From: Actinernus sp. WN-2022
Taxonomy: Eukaryota > Cnidaria > Anthozoa > Actiniaria > Actinernidae
Length of the DNA stretch: 64,000 nucleotides
Reading direction: 5' to 3'
Assembly (NCBI GenBank): GCA_030867875.1
Contig: JAOWCC010000442.1
Coordinates: forward strand, 558,001-622,000
The notes under the pieces are model-generated. The model made no database searches. It saw only the letters and a list, made by a program, of their open reading frames with translations, and had not been told where the DNA came from. Position numbers and translations under genes: made by a program. This document shows, piece after piece, positions 24,473 through 34,029 of this stretch (its first letter is position 1; every line of letters starts with the position of its first letter).

Positions 24473-25511
24473 TTTTGCTGAAGTTCTTTCATGTCTGCCA
24501 ACTACACAGGAAGCCATCAGGTAAAGTTTGGTCTGTCAAATGCATAGAACTGAGGCATCATTGCAGATGTTGCTGCAAGGTGAAGGGACCAGTTCCTTGT
24601 GCGTTCTGCTTTGATAAACTGGAGCAGGGTCATTACCATGGTAATGTAGTCATCCCAGAAAGCAAACATCTGTGATCTGACCTTTTCTTCTGTTCTGAAA
24701 GCTTCGAAAAAACGCATCAGGTTTTGCAAGTCAGATTTCAAATTTTTTGCACATGTTGCTTTATAGCCAACTGACAGGATTTGATCGCATCGATGAGGTG
24801 TTCTTCGTCAAGTTTGACTTGAGGGATTCTTGGTTTTTAGCATTCAGCCAATAGAGAAAAGCTTGTCACATGAGACGAAAAAGTGCTTCCATTGCCCGCT
24901 TGTTAGCTCTGACTCCCCTGTTGTAGGACTTTCCTCTCATTAACGACATTGTGCTACCAGCTCCATATGCAACAGATTCGATAAAGAGATCTTCTCGACC
25001 AGAGTTTAGGTACTTTTTATCTAAGAGCGCAAGGGAATCCAAGGCGATATGGAAGCCACCCATATGAATTGCTGCGTTGGAAAACTTTTCTGGGAATTTG
25101 CACTGGATATGCTTTGCCTTCGAATAGATGGCGAGATCAAATGTGATGTCGCTCTGCTCGAGACTAGCGCACATACTTTGCGTTCTTTTCATCACCGTGT
25201 ACACCGTGCTAAAGTCGGTTGATGACCCGTTTATCATGGGACAGTAGCCAATCACATTCATTCACATTAAAAAATTCTAATTTGACATTATAATGGCTGG
25301 GTTGGCCAGCTGAATCTAGTTCTTACTTACAGTACCATTTAGAGGAGCAAATTACGCGAAAATCGTAACACACACTGATCTAATATTGCTATAATATATA
25401 CAAACATGTAGGGATATAGTAAAATAAGCTTTTGATAACTACCTATGAGCTAAATCAAATATACATTAAGACATATTGTTCTTCGAATGAATCAAATTTT
25501 ACCAAACTCAC

Positions 25512-25604
25512 GAAGGGAAACCAGTGATCTCCCTGTCCAGGAGCCCTGTCTGATTTTCCAGCTAGCTTTTTAAGGTCGTTTTTGAAACTTGAGTTAATGG
25601 ACAT
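25512..25604 (-). other. Candidate first coding exon of the FEN-like gene
   Basis: The 31-codon exon MSINSSFKNDLKKLAGKSDR plus APGQGDHWFPF is followed at once by a GTGAGT donor (25511-25506), phase 0. It lies upstream of the next piece (25261) and inside the inner inverted repeat. The start follows TTTTAAAG. No acceptor is firmly placed before 25261. Confidence 0.5.
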
Positions 25605-25854
25605 CTTTAAAATGAGTTCTAATAATTATTTTAGAGCTACTTTAATACTTACCAGCGATACTGACTTCAGAAAATTCTATCCTGTCGCCATTTTGAATTT
25701 GTAGCACAGCATGGAAACGAGGCTGCGTTAAGTTTCGGTCGAAATCTACAAATAAACAAGCCTAAAATAGGAGCGGGAAGTAAGAATACGTGCCTAATCA
25801 CAAGAATTTTATGCAGAAATGGATGTCAAACCCGGAGATTATGGAAAACGATAT

Positions 25855-25876
25855 GGTTAGGGCTAGGGTTAGGGTT
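25855..25876 (+). repeat. Short interstitial telomere-like repeat
   Basis: GGTTAG-GGCTAG-GGTTAG-GGTT: three and a half hexamers with one variant, inside the 12-kb element upstream of the FEN-like gene. Confidence 0.8.
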
Positions 25877-26051
25877 GCTGAACTAGTCACATGGTCTGAT
25901 TTGTCTCTGATTAGCTTTCGTCGTGAATAATAATATTTGAGGTCAACCTAAAGGCTTAAACTTCTTTATCAATAGCTTTTCTGTACTTATGTTGCTTTTT
26001 TAGTGTTTTCGCAGCTTCTTGTCACGATCAAGTAGGAGAATTTCGATAGTT

Positions 26052-26272
26052 TCTGTTCAGCCTCGTTTTCATGCAGCACGTCCGGTAGTCGACGAAAACA
26101 TCGCCTTAAACTCGGAACTGATACCACAATCCGAGACTACAACGTACCTAACGTTAATCAGGAGTGTTCACTCTACCAGAATCCGTTGTCAAACCTTTAC
26201 TGTGGAGTGGGTTGAACGAACTCGTTAAATAAAGGCTTTTTTGAGGGTTGGCTCCCGGACTATTAAAACAAC
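26052..26272. repeat. Inner inverted repeat, right arm
   Basis: Complement of 17210-17412. It ends GCTCCCGGACTATTAAAACA followed by further AAACAACCT motifs to about 26326. Scattered substitutions relative to the left arm suggest age. Confidence 0.8.
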
Positions 26273-26968
26273 CTACTTTTTAGGTTGTTTCTCATTTCTG
26301 ATCATTTTTGAAACAACCTAGGTTATTTTTATTTTTTTAAATTATGATAGGTCATTTCAACATTTTTAGAGTCTTTTAGATGTTGGATTAAGCATTACAT
26401 TTGTCTGTTATTTAGTGACTTAAACTTCAAAAACTCATGAATAATTAATGAGCATTTTGTCCAATCAGATGAAGCAAATCAGTCACGTGAATGCCCCTTT
26501 ATACCTGATAAAATCTCATCATTCTAAAAGGCCCGCGGAGGGATTTGAATTTTGTCCCAGGGGTTAACGGGGTTAATGATTGAGACAATGGAATTTCTAT
26601 TGATGTTTCAGCTTTCTCATTGAATTGCTAATTAGGATGAACGTTATATATAAAGAATACTAATGAACATGAAATTTTATATAAAGTTTCATCCTAATTA
26701 AGAATTCACTGATAAAGACCCAAAAATAGCAAAAAGTACACGGAACATAAGGTACCTAGATAATAAATTTTGCACTAAATTATCAGCAGACTACCGAGAT
26801 ACACAGATAATATTTTCAAAATGAAGTTATCGAACTACCATTACTTGTTTACCGAGCCACTGTTTAGTTCCAATTATGAAACCAAACTCAAAGCCGTAAA
26901 ATAATAAAAACGTGCATTAAACTTACATATTTTGTGCCGGAGTCAAAAATTTAGAGTCTGCCATCATG

Positions 26969-27512
26969 TAATAATAATAATAATAATTCGTTTATTAATC
27001 ACTCTCGCAGCCAGTGGCTGAATTACAGTGAAGGTCAACTATACATATATACTAACGAACAGACAACTTCCTAGTAAGTTACTATATAATAAATAATACT
27101 AATAGATATACATATCTATATTATGAGATATAACCGAGAACTAGCTAATGAGCGCTCTGGACGCATATTTTGCGCTGACAAAACCGCCAAAGCGGTCGGT
27201 TTTTGTCGCCATAGTGGTATGCGCTTTTGGTCTCATATTATAGTGAGAAGACTGTCCGGTGATCCGAGAATGTATAAGAGAATACAGGGGGTTTCCAGGA
27301 GTGATTTTGCTTATAAACTTGACGCATGCCATGTCCCTGCGCTCCTCTAGGGTGGTGATCCCAGCCTTAGCCAACGCGCTTGCATATGGCAGGGAAGGGA
27401 ATATGATTGCTAAAGCGTCAGTCACATCGCTTTCCAAGTCTTGAACTTTATCGAGGTAAGCCACGACACCAAATCCTTCAAGTGCATTGCGAAACGCCGC
27501 TTCAAACAACAC
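26969..27512 (-). pseudogene. LINE 3' end (last part of RT ORF, 3' UTR, ATT tail)
   Basis: The minus-strand frame has the typical C-terminal sequence of CR1/L2-like polyproteins: ALAIIFPSLPYASALAKAG, TTLEERRDMACVKFISKI, NPLYSLIHSRI, SSHYNMRPKA, TDRFGGFVSAKYA, then a stop near 27141. A 3' UTR of about 150 bp ends in (ATT)n at 26969-26991 (AATAATAAT on the plus strand). Only the end of the ORF is present, as in ordinary 5'-truncated insertions. Confidence 0.85.
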
Positions 27513-27687
27513 GGTATGGTAATTTCTTCATGTCATTCCCTTGAGATATTCGTAATTGCAGGCGGTGATTACTCGAATATTTTGCATGGCGTTGTGAATA
27601 CAAAGGTTCAATGGTTCATTAAGTAACCATTCCCTTGAGATGTGCGTCTTTCTTTCATTGCATTCTTAAAGCGTTTTTGAAGCCGTT

Positions 27688-27786
27688 TAAAACACTCACA
27701 GCACGTGTTTTATCAAGTCTAAAAATTGTCGGGCTTCGCCCTCGAATTTTTAAACTTGATAAAACACTGCTGTTCGTGCTTTAAAC
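27688..27786. mobile_element. ~100-bp MITE / foldback
   Basis: GTTTAAAACACTCACAGCAC followed by GTGTTTTATCAAGT pairs with ACTTGATAAAACACTGCTGT followed by TCGTGCTTTAAAC. The centre is GGGCTTCGCCCTCG. A second copy lies at about 30180-30282 in the duplicated segment. Confidence 0.7.
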
Positions 27787-27789
27787 AGT

Positions 27790-28215
27790 ACATAAACACC
27801 CAAAATTATTGATTGCAGCTCTTAAAATCTTAAAACAGCCCTTGTTGACAGTTAGGTTTTTTTTAAATGTAGGGTTAGGTTTTGGATTAATTATAGTTGA
27901 CAGGACTATTGAAGAAGCATTATACTTGTCTGTTGTTTAGTAAGTTTAAGCTCAAAACACCCAAAATTATTGACTTCAAAGTAAGTGAGCAGCCCTTGTT
28001 GACGGTTAGGGTTTTTTTTAATGTAGGGTTAGGTTTGGATTAATTATAGTTGACAGGACTATTGAAGAAGCATTATACTTGTCTGTTGTTTAATGACTTA
28101 GCTCAAAACACCCAAAATTATTGACTTCAAAGTAAGTGAGCAGCCCTTGTTGACGGTTAGTTTTTTTTTTAAATGCAGGGTTAGGTTTTGGATTAATTAG
28201 TTTGGTAATAGTGTT
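27790..28215 (+). repeat. 152-bp minisatellite, ~2.7 copies
   Basis: CCCTTGTTGACGGTTAGGGT and the following TTTTTAAATGTAGGGTTAGG start at about 27839, 27991 and 28143, a spacing of 152 bp. The same unit forms arrays at 63296-63830 (inverted, four copies) and 47950-48130 (about one copy). It contains telomere-like GGTTAGGG words. Confidence 0.85.
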
Positions 28216-28790
28216 AGGAATGAGTTTGCTTGGAGTGGGGTGTTAACTGGGTTATAATAAATCTGCTTGTTATTGGCACGTTCTGCATGGAAACTGGAAA
28301 GTAAAAACGTAACTGTTAATAACGTTTTGAGTTATTTCTGTGTAAGTTCTCGATCATTTATCCATTTTTACGTCTTTTCACATTCTCTGAGGAATTCTTT
28401 GATTAGAGAACAAGACAATATAATACAGTGTTTCTTTGATCCACTTCAATTTTTTTCTAGACACAGTGGTCAGTGTTTTATTCCATTGGAAAAGCTGAGT
28501 CTAACAAGTAGGAGCCAGCTTAACTCCAAGATAAAGTCAAGAAACAAAGTATTTTTTCTGGATTTAGCTTCCTTACTTCCCTTGAGTTGCTACAGCTTTC
28601 ATAAAACAACGCAGAGTCAACACAAACTTCATCTGTGTTACAGTTTCGTCCTGGTTTAATGTCGTCCATACAATGTTTTCGAAAGATGTTTCAAAGTCCG
28701 ATTTTGTTAGAAGTATACATGTGCACATAACGAGAGGGACTGGGTTAGACGATTAGTCACTTGGAGAATAAATGATGTGTTCAAATCAAC

Positions 28791-28940
28791 AAGCGCTTTC
28801 GTGGCGCAGTGCAATAATCCACTGGATTAATATCTACCAGGCGTTCCTCGTGATTCGGCGAAGTTAAGCCCGACCGGGCAAGGTTAGTAAGTGGATGGGT
28901 GACCGTCAAAGTAAGTTGTACAGTACAGTAAGGTGTCAGG
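28791..28940 (+). repeat. tRNA-like/5S-rRNA-like module (most complete copy)
   Basis: AAGCGCTTTCGTGGCGCAGT is tRNA A-box-like. GGCGAAGTTAAGCCCGACCG, GGTTAGTAAGTGG and ATGGGTGACCG match the internal control region and 3' half of eukaryotic 5S rRNA (boxes A, IE and C), followed by GTACAGTAAGGTG. The first half of 5S is replaced by the tRNA-like part. It sits about 240 bp inside the right end of the 12-kb element, ahead of a purine-rich tract. This is a repeat-borne chimera rather than a working 5S gene. Confidence 0.8.
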
Positions 28941-29060
28941 GGGGACAAGGAGAAAATTGAGAGGCAGTGGGAAGGGAAGGGAAGGAAGTAGAGGGGAGAG
29001 GTGGGTTGTCAAAAATATTTTGTAGGGGAGGGGTGGGTGATTTTTTTCTTCTTTTTAAAT
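28941..29060 (+). repeat. Purine-rich tract next to the 5S module
   Basis: GGGAAGGGAAGGAAGTAGAG followed by GGGAGAGG and GGGGAGGGGTGGGTGA. The equivalent complement (pyrimidine-rich) follows the module at 31420-31560 and 62925-62990, so it is part of the element family. Confidence 0.8.
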
Positions 29061-29257
29061 CCCCCCCAAATCTCCCAAAATTAAAAAATCCCTTTTTAGA
29101 ATCATTGAGAAACAACCTACATGTAGGTCGTTTTAAAAACAACCTGAATTGAGAAACAACCTACAACATATATACTGTTAATAGCTGAGATTTGAGTAAA
29201 TCCGTAGACCAAGTCCGAGTCAGATCTGAGTCCGAGTCAGATGACCGAGTCACAGTC

Positions 29258-30286
29258 GTTTACACTTCAAAAACTCATGAATAATTAATGAGCATTTTGT
29301 CCAATCAGATGAAGCAAATCACTCATGTGAATGCCCCTTTATACCTGATAAAATCTCATCATTCTAAAAGGCCCGCGGAGGGATTTGAATTATATCCCAG
29401 GGGGAAACAGGGTTAATGATTGAGACAATGGAATTTCTATTGATGTTCCAGCTTTCTCATTGAATTGCTAATGAGGATGAACGTTTTATATAAAGAATAC
29501 CAATGAACATGAAATGTTATATAAAGTTTCATCCTAATTAAGAATTCACTGATAAAGACCTAGCCTCCTTTGCAGGCGTTCTTTGTGTCGGTACTAAACT
29601 CCCCAAAGAACGCCTGCAAAGGAGGCTAATAAAGACCCAAAGATAGCAAAAAGTACACGGAACGTAAGGTACCTAGATAATAAATTTTGCACTAAATTTA
29701 CTAATATCAGCAGACTACTGAGATACTACACAGATAATATTTTAAAAATGAAGTTATCCAACTACCATTATATAACTTGTTTACCGAGCCACTATTTAGT
29801 TCCAATTATTAAACCAAACTCAAAGCCGTAAAATAATAAAAACGTGCATGAAACTTACATATTTTGTGCCGGAGTAAAAAATTTACAGTCTGCCGTCATA
29901 TCAGTCACATCGCTTTCCAAGTCTTGAACTTTATCGAAGTAAACCACGACACCAAATCCTTCAAGTGCAGGTTCTTCTTGCATTGCGCAATGCCGTTTCA
30001 AACAACATAGTATGGTAATTTCTTCATGTCATTCCCTTGAGATGTTCGTAATTGCAGGCGGTGATTACTCAAATATTTTGCATGGCGTTGTGAATACAAC
30101 GGTTCAATGGTTCATTAAGTAACCATTCTCTTGAGATGTGCATCTTTCTTTCATTGCATTCTTAAAGCGTTTTTGAAGCCGTTTAAAACACTCACAGCAT
30201 GTGTTTTATCAAGTCTATAAATTCTCGGGCTTTGCCCTCTAATTTTTAAACTTGATAAAACACTGCTGTTCGTGTTTTAAAGAGTA
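29258..30286. repeat. Duplicated segment, copy 2 (outside the 12-kb element)
   Basis: Closely similar to 26435-27790 but lacking the LINE 3' end and carrying a 58-bp MITE at 29571-29628. A small insertion (GGTTCTTCTTG) is present near 29970. No intact frame. Confidence 0.85.
29571..29628. mobile_element. 58-bp MITE, 9-bp target duplication
   Basis: TAGCCTCCTTTGCAGGCGTT and its complement form almost the whole element around a short centre (GTGTCGGTACTAAACTCCCC region). ATAAAGACC is duplicated on both sides (29562-29570, 29629-29637). The empty site with a single ATAAAGACC is at 26712-26720 in the duplicated copy. Confidence 0.9.
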
Positions 30287-30289
30287 CGT

Positions 30290-30970
30290 AAGGTGGCTCT
30301 ATATGAGTCCATCAACCTTTTAATATACTGTGTCTCTATCTCTTTATGTCTGGACTGAGTTTTAGAGTTTCAGTTTCAGATTCGAGTATCTACAATTCCA
30401 CGACACACAAGCATGACATTATCCGAGAACTGATTTCAATAATCAATTAACTTAGATAGGGTTAATAATTGTCAGTGAGTGTTTGTTTATGCAGGCCAGT
30501 GTTTGTTTTGATCACAGCAAGCATTTTTCTAAAGCCAAATTTTAGATACCTTCCGAATAAAATTTAAAGTTATTTCATTTTCGTTTTGTGTCTGAACAGT
30601 TTCACCTGATGCGGGAAATGCTTTGATTCAATCTCAAAATGCCGAGTTCACAAGTTTTGCCTGTTTTCCAAATTGTTATATAATGCCGTGAGTGTCAATT
30701 AAGTTTTCGTTATAGTATTATGACTTCATCACTTTGTGATGAGTTTAATAATAAAATATCCCGTCAGCTAAAGTATGTTTTATTACGCTCGGCAAACCCC
30801 AAAGAGCGATCGCTTGAAAACAAGTACATGTACAATTACGTTCCCTTCTAAGCAAATAAAGTCGCTCTTATAGAAGAATTCATCTCCGTTGGTACAAATG
30901 GCGCTGATTGCCATTAATCCCTAACTGCCCTTTTCGCTGTAAAAATCAGCGATTTCGCCGAACAAGACCT
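30290..30970. other. No gene seen
   Basis: AT-rich unique DNA with no recognised frames or repeats. Confidence 0.5.
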
Positions 30971-31072
30971 AAAATCTTGACTTGCAAGATCTTGGCAAGA
31001 TCTTATCTTGGCAAGATCTTGCAAGATCTTGCAAGATCTTGCCAAGATCTTGCAAGATTCTCAACCTGGGGA
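30971..31072. repeat. AAGATCTTGC satellite patch, inverted copy
   Basis: Dense (C)AAGATCTTG(C) copies end in AAGATTCTCAACCTGGGGAG, the complement of the border seen at about 11702. It is an inverted relative of 11575-11740. Confidence 0.8.
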
Positions 31073-31079
31073 GGTAAAG

Positions 31080-31220
31080 ATGTTTCTTGCCTTTTCGTTT
31101 ATGAAGAGGAGGAAATGTTTAGGTAAACTTTACAAAATTATACAATGTAATGTACAATAATAACCAGAAATACACCAATAACAACCAGAATAATAACCAT
31201 AATAAGGAAAGTTCCTTCAC
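31080..31220. repeat. Direct repeat with 32050-32190
   Basis: GAGGAAATGT, GGTAAACTTTACAAA, ACACCAATAACAA and CAGAATAA occur in the same order at 32065-32180. The pair brackets the 5S-module element at 31387-31835. Confidence 0.7.
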
Positions 31221-31386
31221 ATGAGTGTGAAATGGAAGGAGGGAATTGAGATGAAAATGGCTAGTAAACACAAGAAAGACTTGGTACTATAATAATACTA
31301 AATGTACATTTGTAGGGACAGGAAAACATGATTTATTGGGTTTACCTCGGTGTAAGGACCGCTCACTGGAGACTGCATGCCATTTT

Positions 31387-31835
31387 TGTTGCGGGGGGGG
31401 ATTTAAAAAGATAAATAAATCACCCACCCCTCCCCTACAAAATACTTTTTGATAACTCACCCCTCCCCTCTACTTCCTCCCCTTGCTCCCCTTCCTCCCC
31501 TTCCTCCCCTTCCTCCCCTTCCTTCCCACTCCCTCTCAATTTTCTCCTTGCCTCCCCTGACACACCTTACTGTACCACTAATCTTACATTGTACCTTGAC
31601 GGTCACCCATCCACTTACTAACCTTGCCCGGCCGGGCTTAACTTGGCCGAATCACAAGGAACGCCTGGTAGATATTAATCCAGTGGATTGTCGCACTGTG
31701 CCATGAAAGCGCTTGTTGATTTAAACACATCATTTATTTTCCAAGTGACTAATCGTCGAACTCAGTCCCTCTCGTTATGTGCGCATGCGTACTTCTAACA
31801 ACATCGAACTTTGAAACATCTTTCTAAACGAGACT
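31387..31835 (-). mobile_element. End fragment of the TGTTG element family with 5S module
   Basis: Starts TGTTGCGGGGGGGGATTTAA, then a pyrimidine-rich tract, the 5S-like part (31563-31650), the tRNA-like part (31651-31716) and the conserved segment AAGTGACTAATCGTCGAACT, ending near ACTTTGAAACATCTTTC. The same order is seen, inverted, at 28690-29168. The right part of the element is missing. Confidence 0.75.
31563..31716 (-). repeat. tRNA-like/5S-rRNA-like module, minus strand
   Basis: On the minus strand: AAGCGCTTTCATGGCACAGT, then CCAAGTTAAGCCCGGCCGGG, AAGGTTAGTAAGTGG and ATGGGTGACCG, the last being a full 5S box C. The tRNA-like A box has decayed (GGCACAG). Confidence 0.8.
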
Positions 31836-32196
31836 TGTAACTTTCAGGGTCACACTTCAATGAAAATGGTAATAGTTCAGATGTATTTAGACTAGTTCTA
31901 TGAATGATTTGGGGTTGAAAGTGGGTAACTTTTTTTAGAGTGCAGGGATTTAATGAACCATTGGAAGTACTGTGTGTTAGGAGAGTTTGAACTTGATTTT
32001 AATTGAATTTGTTGGTAAAACTTGGCATTTTGTTGAGTTCACCACCCTTTCTACTTTTTATGAAGGGGAGGAAATGTATAATAGGTAAACTTTACAAATA
32101 CAATGTAACATACTGTACAATAACAACCAGGATAACAACCAGAAACACACCAATAACAAACAGAATAACCAGAAACATGCACATACATGTACATGT
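31836..32196. other. No gene seen
   Basis: Includes the second member of the 31080 direct repeat. Otherwise unique. Confidence 0.5.
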
Positions 32197-32735
32197 ACGA
32201 GATGTCCAACTGTTTATGAAGCTATCTAAAGTATGAGATCAAACCCAACAATCTATTCTTTACAAGCAACCACCCTACATGTAAATGTCTATCAAAGGTG
32301 GTTGCTTAAATAAGAAAGGGGGTCACATACATGTAAGAGATGTCCAACTGTATATCTGAAGTATGAGATCAAACCCAACAATCTATTCTTGATAGCCAAC
32401 CATCCTTAATGTCTATCAAAGGTGGTTGCTTAAGAGAGGGGGTCGCATACGAGATGTCCAACTGTATAATTATCAAACTACATGTATCTAAAGGATGAGA
32501 TCAAACCCAACAATCTATTCTTTATAAGAAACCACCCTTAATGTCTATTGAAGCAGGTCACTTAAGAGAGGGGGTCGCATACAAGATGTCCAACTGTATA
32601 TCAAGCTACATGTATCTAAAGGATGAGATCAAACCCAACAATCTATTCTTTATAAGAAACCACCCTTAATGCCTATTGAAGGTGGTCGCTTAAGAGAGGG
32701 GGTTGTATACGAGATATCCAACTGTATATCAAGTA
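32197..32735. repeat. Minisatellite, ~115-bp unit, about 5 copies
   Basis: GAGATGTCCAACTGTATA, GATGAGATCAAACCCAACAA, TCTATTCTTTATAAGAAACC and GCTTAAGAGAGGGGGTCGCA recur with spacing of about 110-120 bp. Copies differ by small indels. Confidence 0.85.
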
Positions 32736-33179
32736 CTTGTAATTGTAGTAATTATTAAGTACTCGTAGACAAAATTCCTGTCAAAAGGTTATTGCCAGAG
32801 CTACATGTAGGCTTGGAGGGCCACTACATGGGTTGCTCCCTCTGCTTGTGACTACTGTTCACGGTTACAATTTACGGTTTGGTTCCATGGCTGTTCATAG
32901 GTACAAAATGTAACAGGATTGCACTGGTCGCTATAACAGTTTTTTCGACTGTTTAATACTATTTCTGATATGAGTGGCAATGTTGTATCAGATATACAAT
33001 GGCGGGCCACTTCGGCGAGCCATTACATGTATATATCCGATACAACATTTCCACAAATATGGCATTGTACTTATGATATGCACCACATAAAATTTTAAGC
33101 TTTGATTTCTCCCACCTTGCTATCGATGTGGGATGAATTAGTTCCTCACAAAAACATGTCCCACATCGAAAATACATTG

Positions 33180-33740
33180 TCCTTAGTCCGGTTAGTACCC
33201 TTTAGTTCTGGCTGGGTTGTATCACTGCATGCTGGTCATAGTCCTAATAGATAAGACTGTCCAGTTAGTACCCTTAGTTCTGGCTGGGTTGTATCACAAT
33301 CACTGCATGCTGGTCATAGTCCTTAGTCTGGTTAGTATCCTTAGTTCTGGCTGGGTTGTATCGCTGCATGCTGGTCATAGTCCTAATAGATAAGTCCAGT
33401 TAGTACTCTTAGTTCTAGCTGGGTTGTATCGCTGCATGCTGGTCATAGTCCTTAGTCCGGTTAGTATCCTTAGTTCTAGCTGGGTTATATCACTGCATGC
33501 TGGTCATAGTCCTTAGTTCAGTTAGTACCCTTTAGTTCTGGCTGGGTTGTATTGCTGCATGCTGGTCATAGTCCTTAGTCCAGTTAGTACCCTTTACATG
33601 TAGTTCTGGCTGGGTTGTATCGCTGTATGCTATTCACAGTCCTTAGTCCGATTAGTTGCCTTAGTTCTAGCAGATGCTGTCATTAAGTCCTAATACTCCC
33701 GTTAGTCCCTTAGTTCTAGCAGGCTTGTATTGCTATATAC
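33180..33740. repeat. Minisatellite, ~60-95-bp unit, about 8 copies
   Basis: TAGTTCTGGCTGGGTTGTAT, CACTGCATGCTGGTCATAGT and CCTTAGTCCGGTTAGTACC alternate, with and without an extra CTAATAGATAAG segment. Identity falls off after about 33640. Confidence 0.85.
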
Positions 33741-34029
33741 ATGCCATTTGTATTCCTTATTCCAGTTACATGTAGCTATAGTTTCCTTAGTCCATAATGA
33801 GGGATTGCATGTTCACAATAGCTGGGTTAACACTTAAATACCATAGAATGGGTTGTAATACTATTAATACTAACTGTATGATTACTGCTGGCTATGTATT
33901 TTATGGCCAGCAGTAATCAGCCTGGCAATTAAACAATAAGCATGGAATTTATTAAAGGAACAAAAGAGTTTAGCTAGTCCATATGTCCAGGGGTATTAAA
34001 TAAGCAGAAAAGTAAAGAAAGGGGATCCT
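33741..34029. other. No gene; hairpin at 33880-33918
   Basis: GATTACTGCTGGC pairs with GCCAGCAGTAATC around TATGTATTTTATG. Nothing else seen. Confidence 0.5.

Larger units (their letters stand above)
17898..25604 (-). pseudogene. FEN1/XPG-like nuclease with CXC tail, mobile-element gene, multiply broken
   Basis: On the minus strand the pieces form one long protein. There is a first exon at 25604-25512, then 25261-24866 (SSTDFSTVYTVMK...RLM), 24741-24477, and after the YR retrotransposon 19983-17898. The nuclease part shows the FEN/XPG acidic pattern. VDGMALIQML (19150) matches the first Asp region of FEN1. VVFD..CDLSIKAEERKKR (19025) matches VFDG..LK..E...R. HEEADARL (18711) matches the E-x-E site, SPDTDV (18633) the D-x-D site, and LTGCDSTSALSGIGKKK (18452) the Asp plus helix-3-turn-helix. 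The C-terminus (18063-17990) has CQCKKSAC..NCSC, a tesmin-like CXC cluster, and ends SDASDVSYCDD. Frameshifts near 19870, 19545, 19310, 19030, 18830 and 18510 and several stops make it dead. Its role (mobility or resolution of the element) is inference. I know the family from coral genomes as repetitive, without an agreed name. Confidence 0.75.
26435..27790. repeat. Duplicated segment, copy 1 (inside the 12-kb element)
   Basis: AAACTTCAAAAACTCATGAA onward matches 29258-30286 closely. The order is CATGAATAATTAATGAGC, GGCCCGCGGAGGGATTTGAA, AGTACACGGAAC, GTTTACCGAGCCACT, then CAGTCACATCGCTTTCCAAG onward. Copy 1 keeps a LINE 3' end (26969-27417) that is missing from copy 2. Copy 2 has a 58-bp MITE that is absent here (empty site at 26712-26720). 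Confidence 0.85.
17190..29168. mobile_element. Candidate 12-kb DNA element enclosing a FEN-like nuclease gene
   Basis: The left terminus TGTTGTAGGTTGTTTCTCAA and the following TTCAGGTTGTTTTT are repeated in inverted orientation at 29132-29168, about 37 bp without mismatch. TATA flanks both (17186-17189, 29169-29172). Subterminal AGGTTGTTT motifs occur in tandem. Inside lie, in order: an inner long inverted repeat, the broken minus-strand FEN/CXC gene with a nested YR retrotransposon, the second arm of the inner inverted repeat, a LINE 3' end, a 152-bp minisatellite, and a tRNA/5S-like module with a purine tract like those in the short relatives. The 4-bp AT-only target duplication is weak alone; the GTTA duplication of the 13.4-kb relative strengthens it. 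An alternative is an inner element ending near 26330 plus a separate insertion. Confidence 0.6.

Noticed and set aside
28267..28659. 130-codon plus-strand frame
   Set aside because: The same DNA, interrupted by other insertions and with indels, recurs at 48240-49460 where the frame is lost; it is part of a repeat with no known motif.
28791..28940. Functional 5S rRNA gene
   Set aside because: Only the 3' half resembles 5S; the 5' half is tRNA-like and the copies sit at fixed positions in mobile elements with deletions.
31449..31706. Pro/Leu-rich 85-codon frame
   Set aside because: Translation of the pyrimidine-rich tract and 5S module of a transposon end, not a gene.
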